A stretch of DNA of 64,000 bases from Capillidium heterosporum (GCA_016630905.1 WBMQ01000002.1:496001-560000); one strand, 5' to 3'; positions 1 through 11,445 are shown, counted from the stretch's first letter. Translations and numbers: made by a program. Notes: generated from the letters alone by a model not told the origin.

Positions 1-240
1 TAAGGCATTTGAAATAGCGATTGCAAAGGGGAATTAAAGTAAACCATAAAATACAACAATAGGTATTTATAAAAGAATTTTAATCAGACAATTGAAATAA
101 ATATATTTAATTAAGCTTTAATTTTAACACTACCACATTCGAAATTAAAAATACCCATTACAACTTCAAGTGAACTTGGGGCATCGATACGATAAGGCTA
201 ACTTGAAAATAAATTTGGGAAAGCGAACTCAGGAGTAAAA

Positions 241-927
241 CTATAAACTCAATGGTACGACAAAATCTTGGTTCCCTTCCACTTTGACCCCTTGGAACTT
301 CTGTCTGAATTGATCAGCAAAGCTGCTGAGGAAGTTGAGGTGCTGAGTGGTGTTGGGACTGGTGGACGCTTGGAATTTGCTCAAAATTTGATCTTGGTTG
401 CTATCTTCCTGCTCAGGTAACTGAGAAAGTTGGCTTAACCTACGGTTGACTTCATTCCCTTCAATAGAGTTGAGCTTCTCACTCTTATTTAATTGCTCTC
501 TATTTAGATTGGAAAGGGGAGGTTAGTTGAGTTGTACAAAAAGTATTAATATATAGCCTTACCTGTACTCGGAAGCTTGTTGGTCTCCATTCGTTTTAGT
601 CAAGTTCTCAGTTAATATTTTAGCCCTTGATATGTCTATCAAATTGCTATGCGAATAAAATTAACATAAAAGTATAAAGTCAGTATTACTCGCTGGTTCG
701 TTGAACTATTTCATTTAAAGTTTCAGTTCTCTTTGGCGATCATGTTTGCTAGATATGCCTTATTGTCAAGGAGTTGGTTACTAGTGACAGGCTCTGTTAT
801 AGTTGGTGGTGCCAGCAATGAAGTTGTCTCATTTACCTTTTAGGAACCCCACTATTAGCAATTGGTTGCTCTAAATATAAATAACACTTACTTCAGGTTC
901 GGTATTTTTACTACAGCAGGCGCCCAT
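241..927 (-). CDS. LAMTOR1/Meh1(Ego1)-like lipid-anchored TORC1 scaffold
   Basis: This encodes a roughly 155-residue homologue of LAMTOR1/Meh1. That protein anchors the Ragulator/EGO complex, and so TORC1, to the vacuole membrane. The protein starts MGACCS, which fits N-myristoylation at Gly2 and palmitoylation of the next cysteines. A TSLLAPP segment and the family core ETLNEIVQRTSDNLIDIS follow, then a C-terminal FRQKFQGVKVEG segment. My exons on the minus strand are 892-927, 789-836, 690-730, 563-646 and 241-499, and they sum to a whole number of codons. The second intron (731-788) has a poor donor, GTCACT. Without it, the first frame reads on to a TGA just before ETLNEIV, so a one-base disruption is the alternative. 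Family assignment rests on the anchor plus the NLIDI core. Confidence 0.75.
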
Positions 928-1641
928 ATTCTTTATTAGTTGGTAATTAGGTTTGGTATATCTAGACGTTGTTGGTGTTTCCAAATAATTTTAAGCTGGA
1001 TTAGGAATAAAGTGATAACTTTGGCTTTTGGGAATGGTGAAATTTGGATTTTCGATATTATGAGCTAATTAGTCAACATTACTTCAGTTAAAGTGGCATA
1101 TGAAAAGTAACGGTTTGGAGTAACCACTTGGACTTGCAAATCCAGACATTTTCTACACTTTTGAAAGAAAATGGATTTTAACAGGAATAAAGATATTTCG
1201 ATCTACCGATCAAAACAGTTCTTGAAGAAATCGTATAGATAGCTCTTAGGCTGAGTAGAAATATGTCAAGTATATATTCCTGAACAGTAGGCGCAAGGGG
1301 TTAAAAAATTGGCTTTTTGATCCTTGAATTCATTTAAACTCGAACTTTGAAACTAGTTTCCAAAAAGGCAAATTTACGCGCATCAAAGTACAGAGAGCAC
1401 TATAAAGAAAAGTACACCCTTTACTCTTTAGATAGCAAAATACGTGTAAGAGATGCTGGATACATCTTTATCTCTGTCCCCAATTCAATGCATCTCTTTT
1501 TTCTCTACTTTTCTGTTAGCAGGATAACTTGTGAGCACAACACAGAGCTTTTGCTAAGCACAATTATTCAAAACTCGACTTTTGCAAATTCAATTCGTCA
1601 CACCACTTTTCAAAGTTACAAAAGTTTATCAACTGCAAACA
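928..1641. other. Divergent spacer between the LAMTOR1-like gene and MUS81
   Basis: About 710 bases separate two divergently transcribed genes and must hold both promoters. An open frame from 1347 has no recognisable domain and runs into the MUS81 start in another frame. I treat it as chance. No other structure is evident. Confidence 0.5.
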
Positions 1642-3489
1642 ATGCCTCCACCAAGAAGTTGCGCCAATCCCGATTACTACAGCTTAATCGAAATTTGGTA
1701 CCTAGAAGCAAAGTATAAAGGCAATAACTACCAGTATGCTTTAAAGAAGGTAGGTTCTTTCTACAAACTTTGGTTAATAGTTAGGCATTAGATTCATTAA
1801 AGAATTATCCATCTCGTTTAACTTTGAAACAGCTAGGGAAGCTGCCTGGTATTGGAAAACATACAATTGCTAGACTACAGAAGGAACTAGATACACTTGG
1901 TAAGATCTTTTGTAATTTAACAGGCTAACTTATAATAAGATGAACCGCAGTCTAGCCAAGATGAATTCGAGTTTGAATCTACTCAGCCCACCAGTAGTCA
2001 AATTTCAGGTTATATTTTTATAGTCTTAAATTTTAAGTTTAATTTAGTGCCATCTCAGTCAAAAACTTCAACACGAGCACGAAAGCCTAGAGAACCCAAG
2101 GGTCCTAAAACTTATGTCCCCAAATTCCGCTCTGGGGGTTACGCTATGCTACTGGGGCTACTCAAGCTTTGTACCCGTTCATCTGACTTACAGTTTCCGC
2201 CCGAGCGAATAATTGAAATAAGTCAACCATTTGCCGATAATTCGCTTAGTCAAGACAGCCATAGTAAATATTATCCAGGCTGGAAGTCAATCAACACGCT
2301 AATAAAACATGGGTTGGTTTTTAAAACGGGCCGACCAGCCTGCTATGGTCTGTCTGATGCTGGGAGAAATTTAGCCAACCAGTTAGTTCAAGCCGGCACT
2401 TCGTTACAGCTAGTAAATAACGACACTAGTCTCCCAGAGATCAACTTTGATTTTGATAGAGAAGTTGACCTGGAAGCGATAGTTGAAAGTAGCGAAATGT
2501 TCTCTCGAACTGTCGAGTTGGAGGCCGGTTTCTTTGAGGTAATATTGCTCGTGGATAACAGAGAGATTCTATCCCAATCTGAAAGGGATTATTTCAGCCT
2601 GAAGCTAGGACAGATTGGTGTCAAGATGGAAACACGAGCCTTACCGATTGGTGATTTTCTCTGGGTAGCTAGGGGCTTAGGCAGTCAAGGAGGGCCTGAG
2701 GAGATCGTACTAGACTATATCATTGAGAGGAAAGCTAACTCAGATCTTGCCGAGAGTATCAAAGATGGTCGTTATAACGAGCAAAAGGTACTTCTATCAC
2801 GTTATGATCACTAATATATTACAGACTAGGTTACAGGGCTGCGGCTGTCGAAAAGTCATATATCTACTTGAAGCAATAAACTACAATGATCCAATCCGAT
2901 TCAAGTTGCCTACCGATACCTACTGGACCGTCATGGCTCAACTAGTGAACTCCAATTTCACTATCAAGCAGACTATAAACATCGACCAAACCATCCACTT
3001 CCTCAAAGCGGTTACCGAGAAAATTGTCAAAAAGTACAAGGTAACTCAACTAATCCAAACTCTTACTTACGCCCACTAGAACCAACACGTTTCCGCCTTC
3101 CACAGCCCCGAACTGGAAAGACGTGACGATAACGAGGAGGATGAGAAGTTTGGAAGCATGTTGATTACCTATGATACCTTCAAGGCGTTTAACAAGAAAA
3201 GCTACGCCTCAAGGGTACAGGATATCTATAAAAATATGTTGACTTCGACGCCTCAATTAACTCACAAAAGATGTCAGTTTATCGTCAAGCAAATACCCGA
3301 CGCCCTCACAGTAAACTTTCCATCTTTTATGCCAATTAATTTAGGATTTTTAGTTTGATTGAGGCTTTAAACAACGAAGCGGATAAGCAGGCCAAAATAA
3401 ACCTACTGGCAACTAACCATCCTATACCGACGTTGAGAATACAACCCAAGTTAGCTGAGGCGTTGGTAGAAGCCTGGTCCACTAGCTAA
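1642..3489 (+). CDS. MUS81: Structure-specific endonuclease subunit Mus81
   Basis: Mus81 is the catalytic subunit of the Mus81-Eme1 nuclease, which cuts 3' flaps and nicked junctions at stalled forks and in recombination. An N-terminal helix-hairpin-helix segment (CANPDYYSLIEIW, then LGKLPGIGKHTIARL) precedes a winged-helix-like part with RSGGY. The XPF-type nuclease core contains LLVDNRE, IGDFLWVA and the catalytic IIERKANSD, then SIKDGRYNEQK. Exons are 1642-1749, 1785-1899, 1940-2008, 2048-2787, 2825-3040, 3080-3310 and 3364-3489, giving 534 residues. The last intron is uncertain. A 53-nt version ending TTGAG keeps frame. The more usual acceptor at TTTAG would need a one-base slip but gives DFSLIEALNN, which resembles the family better. 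The start is at MPPPRSCANP. Confidence 0.9.
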
Positions 3490-3561
3490 TGTAAATCTAT
3501 ACACCTGTAATTGAATAAAAGTTTTTATTTTAGTCTATTCTCTTTAAATACAGTTCATTTT

Positions 3562-5200
3562 CTATTTAGCAACTGAGATCAAAAGTTCCTCATCTTCAGC
3601 TGTTTCATCGCCATTGTCGCTTTCGCCTTCGCTCTCACTTGTATCTTCACCACTGGTATCAGAGCTTTCATCCTCACTGGCATTCATTTCAGGTGGTGGG
3701 TTGTCAACAAGTTTCTGTAGCTTTTCCAAATCCCATTTGAACCCTAGCTTATCAAATTTGATAGAGTTGGTCTGTAATTGCTTGCATAGCGAATCCAACA
3801 CATCGTCCCTAAAACCAGTTACTAAATTTTATAAAATTTCAAGTTACTTTGATGAGGTCTGTAACCAGATACAGTAATCGTCCAGTAGAATGTCGGCGTA
3901 GCAGTAGTGGTGGGTATGGTTTCGGAAGAGTCGATCGGCATACAGTACAAGTTTAAGGATTGCCCGACGTCCTTCAGCTAGCACATCGATGCAATCCTGG
4001 ATCACCTGCTTGCACAATTTGGAGTTGCGGTAGAGTGGGAAAGTAACTGCCCGCCTTGTGAAAGCTTGGAGAACTTCATTCAAGTTGTCGAATCTCTACA
4101 AAGGATGTCATTATACAAAAAGAGAATATAAGTTACGTCTAAACTGGACATTGCCGGGGACAGTTTACCTATGGTCCAAGTTGACTCTACATTCGAATCC
4201 CCTAAGTTAACACGGATGTCGTAACAGATTGCAAGGATAAGGTCGATTAAAGTAAGGTATATATGGCGAGCCTCGGATCTAGAAATCAAAAATTCTTTTT
4301 TCTTGAAGGTCCGCATCTGATCCTGCTCAACTGTGGTGAATAATTCTACATCTGCATCAGCAAAAGTATAGTTAATAAAAGTACCGTTGAACAGCTCGGC
4401 TTCATTAACTTGAAATTTGAATTTAAGGATTTCCTCCAGTTCAGACTCATTTTCGTCCCTATAGTCAACCCTAACAAATATTTAACTTATTGTATAGGTT
4501 GAAACTTACATAAATGCTTCGGGGTCAAAGCTACTATTTTCGTCTTCAATTCTAAGTCTCCTCCGCTCTTCAAAGCTTACGCTTCCCGGGTTAGAAAATA
4601 GCAATATTTCGTTGGTACTGTATTGACTTAAACTTAACTGACCATTGTAACTAGTATTAAATCCATAGCCGTATTCACCCAGAACTTGCGTTTGTGGGAG
4701 TTGTTGGGGTAACGACCAATCGAACTCTATTCCTTTTCAATAAAAGTTAAAATAATAAAGATTACCTTTTTCTTCCAAGCTTAGAGCCTCAACCTGTTCT
4801 ACCAAACTTTCTGTATCTACAACCTCAATTAAACTTTTAACTTTATCTTTTGCATTATCTTTGTTATCAACCAACAATTTGGTTAATAAATCTAAATCTT
4901 CGAAATGTTGGTTCGGTACTAATTTCGTAACTTTTATGTCGAATTGACCAGTTGCTATATCGTATTTTGCAGTACTTGAATCATCTTCAATAACCGGATG
5001 AGGGAAATGTAGTCGTAAAAAGTAAGGATGGACGTAGAAACGAAATTCCAAGTCATCCACTAGTATGTCGACTTCTTTGAACTAAATAGTGTTGTTAGTA
5101 GTAGTTTTCGGAAATTAAATGTTACTTTAACATAGGGCGTGTCTACTTTTATATAGAGGTGGGTATTGTCTTGAGTGATATTAAAATTTGGCGTCAACAT
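3562..5200 (-). CDS. SHQ1: SHQ1, H/ACA snoRNP assembly chaperone
   Basis: Shq1 binds free Cbf5/dyskerin and protects it until H/ACA snoRNPs are assembled. The N-terminal CS (Hsp20-like) domain starts MLTPNFNITQ and continues FRFYVHPYFLRLHFP and GQFDIKVTKL. The SHQ1-specific helical domain shows the family signatures YGYGFN, FEERRRLRIE, ESTWTIGKLS, AFTRRAVTFPLYR and DYCIWLQ. The C-terminus is an acidic Ser/Glu/Asp tail, common in nucleolar chaperones. Exons are 5126-5200, 4766-5081, 4510-4732, 4137-4470, 3848-4095 and 3562-3808, giving 480 residues with every junction in frame. It is convergent with MUS81, with only about 70 bases between the stops. Confidence 0.93.
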
Positions 5201-5315
5201 GCTTCTCTGTCGTAAGGTACGGGGGATGTATTTTACCTAAAGCTCTTATAAAAGCAAGCTTTATTTCGAGTTGTAAAGCGAATTCCAAAAATTGTGCTTC
5301 CACCCAACCTCAGCT

Positions 5316-5641
5316 CTACTTTATTGGCTTGAAGTTTGGGCTAAGGAATAGTTTCAACAAAGTTTGTGCAACCGTGGTACCGATATTGGTTCCTGTAGAA
5401 ACAACGAGCTCCCCCAAAGTGTAAATTGGATCTGAATGGCCACAATCAAAGCTATATCGACTGATTGATTGAAATGATTCGATATGTCTGTCGAGCTGGA
5501 AACATTAGGGAAAACTGAAACCCCGGAATCGAATAAATACGGAATTGCCCTAAAAATTTTGACTTTTAGTCGCGTTGCCAGCTTTCCAAGTTTTAATCCG
5601 AGTAGACGTTGGGTAGCATAGCTATATATCAGAATACACAT
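5316..5641 (-). CDS. Small unassigned gene divergent from DNM1
   Basis: This is a candidate 85-residue protein. It starts at MCILIYSYATQ, only 51 bases from the divergent DNM1 start. A 68-nt intron (5496-5563, GTCAAA donor, CCCTAAT branch, CAG acceptor) joins 5564-5641 to 5316-5495 in frame. The second exon reads SRYSFDCGHSDPIYTLGELV and then a helical GTTVAQTLLKLFL. I do not recognise a family. If no intron is removed, the first frame stays open to 5354 and gives a different C-terminus. The gene could continue in other exons towards the SHQ1 start. Confidence 0.35.
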
Positions 5642-5692
5642 CTCGAGATACGGTTTTTATAAAGTTCAATCGTCAGCTATTATACTAAGAAG

Positions 5693-8201
5693 ATGGCTAC
5701 TATGATGGAAGATTTAATCCCTTTGGTCAACAAACTACAAGACGTTTTCAACACCATTGGAAATGATACCTTGGATCTACCTCAGATTGTTGTTGTAGGG
5801 TAATTCTTATTTTTTAACCTCTTAGTAAATGTTTTCCAGGTCCCAGTCGAGTGGGAAATCCTCGGTGTTGGAAAATTTAGTAGGCAAAGACTTTTTGCCG
5901 CGAGGCAATGGTATCGTTACGCGTAGGCCTTTGGTGCTTCAATTGGTAAACCTTAGGGAACATGCCGACCCCGACTTGACGGAACGGGCCCATTTCTTAC
6001 ACAATCCCAGCAAAGTGTTTACCGATTTTATTGAAGTAAGAAAGGAAATTGAAGAAGAGACGGCTCGTGAAGCTGGTGAGAATAAAGGAATATCCAGGTC
6101 ACCTATCCATTTGAAGATATTTTCACCCCATGTCCTTAACTTGACGGTTGTTGACTTGCCTGGTTTGACAAAGGTAAACCATTTGGTTTGAATAGATTGC
6201 GCTGACTCATTATTTTTAGATTCCAATAGGTAACCATATATATGGAATAAATTTATTGACAATTATGAAGGCGACCAGCCTAGCGATATTGAGAAGCAAA
6301 CTAGAGCCTTGATTTTAGACTATATTTCGAAGCCCAACAGGTACATAATCCCTTTTCAACATATTCATTGTTACTTTTAGCATCATCCTTGCCGTATCTC
6401 CAGCCAATGTCGATTTAGTTAATTCCGAGTCTTTAAAGTTGGCCAAAGAAATTGATTTGGAAGGTATGGGCATATATGCATCTACAGTTTCTAACTTTTG
6501 AAAGGTCGCCGTACGATCGGTGTAATTACTAAAATCGATTTGATGGATGCCGGGACCAACGCTTTAGACATCTTGACTGGCCGAGTTTTAGCTCTCAAGC
6601 TTGGCTTTATCGGAGTCGTCAATCGTTCCCAACAGGATACAGTTGCCAACAAACCTATAGCGGCATCCTTGAAAGCAGAAGCAGAATTTTTCCAGTCGCA
6701 TCCCGCCTACAAGAGCATCGCTCATAGATGCGGCACCCCCCACCTCGCCAAGATGTTGAACCAGGTTTTGGTTAACCATATCCGCGAACGCATGCCCGAC
6801 ATGAAATCCAAACTGAATACCATGATTGGCCAAACTCAGCAGGAGCTTAGTTCCTATGGGGATCCTAAAGTTGAGTCCAATGAAAATAAGGTAAGCTTGT
6901 AAATATAGCAATAATACCTAACTTCAAATTTTATTAGGCTCTTCTAGTGCTAAGGCTGTTGACTGATTTTGCAAGAAACTACACCTCTTCAATCGACGGT
7001 ACAAGCCCCCAGTCCAGTCATGAGCTGTAAGCTTTCACTTATTCGATTGTATTCTAATTTTTCCAAAGCTGTGGCGGTGCACGTATCTACGATATATTTA
7101 ACCACGTTTTTGGATCGGCATTGAATGCGATTGACCCTAGTGCCAACTTGTCATTTAGGGATATCAGAGTTGCCATACGTAACTCGACTGGACCTAGGCC
7201 TAGCCTCTTTGTCCCTGAAGTTGCCTTTGAGCTGCTAATCAAGCCCCAGATCCAACTCTTGGAACAGCCAAGTGTCCGGTGCGTCGAGTTAGCCTACGAG
7301 GAGTTAATGAAGATATGCCATAGCTGCGCCAACAAAGTAAGTTTTGTTTGCAACCGAATTCTCCCATTTGTCCCCATTCTCTAACATTATTTTTAGGAGT
7401 TGATCAAGTTTCCCAAATTGAATGCGAAAATCAACGAAGTAGTCTCAGATCTGTTGAGGGAACGACTGATCCCAACTACCAGCTATGTTGAAAGCTTGAT
7501 CCAGATCCAACTGTCTTACATCAACACCCTACACCCCGACTTTATCGGTGCCAACGGTGCCATGCATCAGCTAGAAACTAAGCTTAATGGCTGTCAATTT
7601 GAACGCTTCAAAGGCTAACGTGCAGCAGCCTCAGCTTATCAAAGCCAACCGCAGCGAGGTACCCAATGCCAAATCTATAGTCATCCCTAAGAGTAGCACC
7701 GCTTCTCAGCTGGAGGAACGTAAGCCTGAGGCTGAACTTTTGGATAACTTCTTTGGTAACGAAAAGGATACTTCCAACGGCCTAGGAAACGATTCGGTAC
7801 GCCTTTTCTAGCAGTTTTTATTAATTTTTTTTCTTTAGTTGAACAGCTTACCTCACTTGAACGCTGTTGAAGAGCATGAGGACAGCGAGATCCAGTTAAT
7901 ACGTAATTACTTTTATTTTTGCCATCGCATCTAACTCTGCCATCTAGGTGCTTTAATAAATTCGTACTTTAGGATTACCTCCAAGTCGATCCAGGACCTA
8001 GTCCCTAAGGCTGTCATGCACCTCCTTGTCAACTACACGAAGGATGCCTTACAGAACAAACTGGTTGCCGCTTTGTACAAGCCGGAACACTTTGACGAAC
8101 TTCTTCTCGAGGATGAGACCCTCAAAGATGAAAGGGAAAAGTGCCAGGAGTTACTCAACCTGTACAAAAAGGCTTACGAGATCATCAATGAAAGTACATA
8201 G
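5693..8201 (+). CDS. DNM1: Dynamin-related GTPase Dnm1 (mitochondrial/peroxisomal fission)
   Basis: This dynamin-like GTPase forms helices that cut mitochondria and peroxisomes. The GTPase domain shows the P-loop [15 protein letters not shown] and TKIDLMD. NRSQQD and the [12 protein letters not shown] stretch place it with Dnm1/Drp1 rather than Vps1. Middle-domain motifs include [16 protein letters not shown] and [15 protein letters not shown] short variable insert is followed by a complete GED with [16 protein letters not shown]. There are 12 exons: 5693-5799, 5840-6173, 6220-6229, 6271-6340, 6381-6463, 6505-6890, 6938-7026, 7069-7336, 7397-7592, 7645-7796, 7839-7902 and 7948-8201, giving about 670 residues. 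Exon 3 is only 10 nt. The frame changes in the variable insert near 7590. I use a 52-nt intron with a weak donor (GTCAAT), and a single extra base is the alternative. Confidence 0.92.
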
Positions 8202-8943
8202 ATCTGTGCCTATTTAAATGTGCTTTGTGTAGTTTGTTTAGACTTGATTATACTGATTTCGCTTAAATTATATCTATACTTTATATAGTGGCTCTTAGTT
8301 TTTTTATCGCACCATTATTTTCATCTTTACGATAGTTTGACAAATAGTTCACGTTTATCAAATTGACAAAGTCAACTAAAATGATTAATGGTCTACTATA
8401 TACACATCAAATAAAGGAAAGGTGTGCTTATGCAGCAAAATATGTCAAATAACTCATCGAGTTGAGATGGTTTTGCAATACAATTCTAATACCTACAACT
8501 CCTCAAAATTTTACTATGAACTGGATCTATTATACAACCGCTTACGCCTTGAATCTATGTAGCTATTGAATGCCGAAACTAAGTTGTTAGATGCTTTAAA
8601 AGTAATCAACACAACGCCCTGCTTTAAATCTTTAATGCTAATTTAATACTTAAATGAACAGCTGTTGGAAAATATATTGAAACTTCAGTATCTCACAAAA
8701 GCGTACATGAATTAATGTAAAAAGTTTACACTTGGAAAATAACATAAAATATATGATACTAAAAATATAGCTTTAAATCTTTTAAGCATGCTACTAAGGA
8801 ATATCGGATTAACTTTCCAACTCATTCCTCTACTAACCTAATAGCTCCAAATAAAAATTAAAGTAAAAGGAAGCAAATTAGAACATATATTACTTTATAC
8901 ACTACGCTGCAAGTACGAAAATAGAAAGCCCAAATTTGGAAAG
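8202..8943. other. Spacer between DNM1 and the BRI3-like gene
   Basis: This AT-rich spacer between convergent genes is about 740 bases. Its only coding-like content is the small interrupted ORF at 8467-8715, listed separately. Confidence 0.5.
8467..8715 (+). pseudogene. Tiny coiled-coil ORF interrupted by an in-frame TAG
   Basis: An ATG-started frame (8467-8601) reads NSSKFYYELDLLYNRLRLESM, stops at TAG (8560-8562), and continues in the same frame as LLNAETKLLDALK. A GTAATC...GAACAG intron (8602-8661) with a TGCTAATTT branch then joins LLENILKLQYLTKAYMN and a TAA. The leucine spacing on both sides of the TAG suggests one helical protein of about 62 residues, the size of small kinetochore or tethering subunits. 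I cannot assign it. It may be a point-mutated relic, a readthrough gene (the stop is followed by CTA), a base error or chance. Confidence 0.3.
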
Positions 8944-9249
8944 TTAGTCGAACCGACCATTACATTTGACACACCTACGCTCCGTCAAACACAAGCAGCA
9001 CAAAATACCTATAGGGAAGAAGAACAAGGCACATAAAATACCACCCAAAGTAAATTCGGTTGAAAAGACATGGTCTCCACCTTGAGCACAAGTGCCTACG
9101 GTCTGGACAAAGATAGGTCTAACGTTAGGGTTGTAATTGGGGGCCGACATACTAGGTTGGTTATGGTGGGAACTTGAAGGTTGATTAGGGCCTGTGTAAG
9201 CGGGAGGCAGCTCCTCGTTAGCAGGTTGATTTCTAGTAGTTCCGCCCAT
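8944..9249 (-). CDS. BRI3/LITAF-like small membrane protein
   Basis: This intronless 101-residue protein has a proline- and asparagine-rich N-terminus with a PPAY motif (residues 15-18), a possible binding site for WW-domain ubiquitin ligases. The C-terminus has the layout of brain protein I3 and LITAF-like domains. It shows TCAQGGDH, a hydrophobic membrane-inserted stretch (GGILCALFFFPIGILCCLC) and a closing RRCVKCNGRF knuckle. Such proteins sit on the cytosolic face of endosomes and lysosomes. Function here is inferred from the fold only. Confidence 0.7.
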   Translation of the reverse strand: MGGTTRNQPANEELPPAYTGPNQPSSSHHNQPSMSAPNYNPNVRPIFVQTVGTCAQGGDHVFSTEFTLGGILCALFFFPIGILCCLCLTERRCVKCNGRFD

Positions 9250-10249
9250 TTCACCAGTAGTTTTATTTGAGTTGGAGTTAGCTGATAGTGAAAGGTAGGT
9301 TGCTTTGAGAATTGGGGCTATTTAACCGATTTCCAAACTGAAAGTTATCTTGATGAGGTTTAGAAATTTGAGGTACGTCAAATTCTTTATTTATCCAAGC
9401 AAAAGTTCAACATGCACTTACTAAAAAATAGCAAGTTTGGTAAAAGCAGGGAGCCAAGCTTTTCTGTATAAGAAGCGGAGATTTGTTGGAGGTTAGATGC
9501 TTGTGGGTTCCTATAGCACCGTCTTTATAAAATCAGGTTAGATTCGTAATGTTTATCCTCTATATAGAGACTGCTTTTATAAGAACTTTTATCTACCATC
9601 ATTGTAGCTTTTGTTTCAAAGCCACGGAGGTATTTATTTAAAATATACTATAGCTTTAGTTCATATGGATATTTGTTAGGCGACCATTTTAAAGTCAATT
9701 GTGCTTTACACTATTGGTAAGGACAAAAGTATGCTTGTATAAAAGGTCTATATCAAATATCAGCTACATCTAAATGCAAAATGGTCTCGTTTATAATCTG
9801 AAAATATAGGTAAAAGTATCGGGGAAAATCTGATAGAATTCTATCAAGATAAAGGCTTAGGATTGAATACATAATCAAGAATAGGATATGTAGTTTAAGA
9901 GCACTTTATATAGGAAGATGAAAGTTTATTGCCTTTAGTAGGCAGTACTGTAATTTGATTATGAAGTTATACCCAAATCAAGATAGACAGCAATTCTTGC
10001 TTTACGCTAGGATAAATGTTTATGTTAAAGTAATAAAAATTATTTATATAGGAAACAGTACTAAATCGCAATGAAAACAAAGGTATATTTAGTAGACATC
10101 AATAGTGCTTTTAAGAAACATAAACTGGCAATATAGAAAATATTCGTCCAGGAACATTATACTTTTATATACTACGATCCAACTATGCTACTACGACCAA
10201 ATACATCCCTAATCTCAAAATCAACAGTGGCAATTAAGGATTCTTTCAT
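9250..10249. other. AT-rich spacer
   Basis: This 1-kb stretch lies between the start of the BRI3-like gene and the stop of the SH3/EH-like gene. I find no open frame with a recognisable motif and no obvious repeat. After the stop of the SH3 gene its frame stays open for 24 more codons to 10172. That is short enough to be chance. Confidence 0.5.
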
Positions 10250-11445
10250 TCAATTGCTTAATTCCTTACTTATACGGTCGATAAGCTTCATGAAAGTATT
10301 GAAATCCAACCAGACGCAATCTCTTTCAACAACTTGTTGCCAAATATCTGCCAAAGTTTGCAAGTCCAACTTGGAGTTGAGGCATAGGTTGCGAACTTTA
10401 ATGGCATGGACCTGATCTTGCTTTGTCGTCTTCAGACTTTGGAACAGGTCTTTGTAAGCTGCTTCCAAAGGGTCTTCGGAACTAACCTTACGTTGAGGTA
10501 GCTTGGGAGGTAAAGGATCCTTCTCCAAAGTGGTGCTCCTGCGCTGGGGTAACCTGGGTGGTGTAGCGGGAGTATCGATCTAAAATATTAAGTAAAGATA
10601 AAGACAGACTTTACCTTGATTAAATCGATTGTCCTACTTCGAACTGGTAACGGTGGTGGTACAAACTTCTGCTCCGACAAATTCTTTCTGTGGTTGACTT
10701 CCACTTTAGATTTAGCTTTTTCGGTAAAGGTCCTTCCGATCTTGGTGTCTTCTGTTCTCAATTTTGAAATTTTAGACCAGTCAGGTGCTTCACTTTCAAA
10801 TGGGTCGCTAGTCCAACTACTTTCACTTAAAATTGAAGGAGTTCGGCTGGATTTTGGATGGAAAGTTGGTTCTTTAGAGTTTATAATTGAGCTGGGACGG
10901 TTGGTTGTTAGGTACTGAGGTTTGGGTTGAATTTGAGGCTTCATTTTGATGGGCTCCACCACATTTTTAAAAGAGGTGTCCTTAGTACTTGTACCGTTAA
11001 GTTGCAAATTTTTAAGTTCGACATTTAGACTTTGCGATTTGATGTGCTGTGGCTTAGGTTTTATTTCAGGCTTTGTTTTGGTGTTAGTAGCGTTACCATT
11101 CATTGTACTGAGAAATTGAGGTTTAGGCTTGATGGTTGGTGGTTTCATGACATTAGTTTTGGGACTTTGTTCGGAAGATTGGCTCGATTTTATAAACTGC
11201 AGGTAGTTGTTGGGAATTAGTTTGAACTTCTGGCTTGCATCACCATTTAACCTACCCAGCATCCATCCAGGCTCTTCAGAAGACTTAACTACGACTTTGG
11301 TTAGTACACTAGCAAGATTTGCTGAACTAAATGATATATTATAAACAACAGTAGCTTACTATCTAAAATTAGTTGGCCCTTCTTAAAGCTATGTTCTTGA
11401 CTCGGATCATCTGCTTCACAATCAAATTTAGGCTATTGCTTTCAT
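10250..11445 (-). CDS. SH3-domain adaptor with EH-like C-terminus
   Basis: This is a predicted adaptor of about 373 residues. An N-terminal SH3 domain (MKAIA, KFDCEADDPSQEHSFKKGQ, GWMLGRLNG, LIPNNYLQF) is followed by a disordered region rich in KPKP repeats, with a PPPLPVRSRT motif. A C-terminal segment of about 70 residues (YKDLFQSL, LDLQTLADIWQQV, FNTFMKLI) resembles an EH domain. That combination fits actin-patch or endocytic adaptors. Exons are 11360-11445, 10615-11321 and 10250-10579. Five codons after the ATG the frame meets TAA (11428-11430), and the SH3 sequence resumes one base later. One extra T is therefore present or is skipped. There is no GT in that interval, so an intron cannot repair it from this start. 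Confidence 0.7.

Noticed and set aside
1347-1791. Open frames upstream of and across the MUS81 start
   Set aside because: They are a different frame of the MUS81 first exon and its promoter, with no domain.
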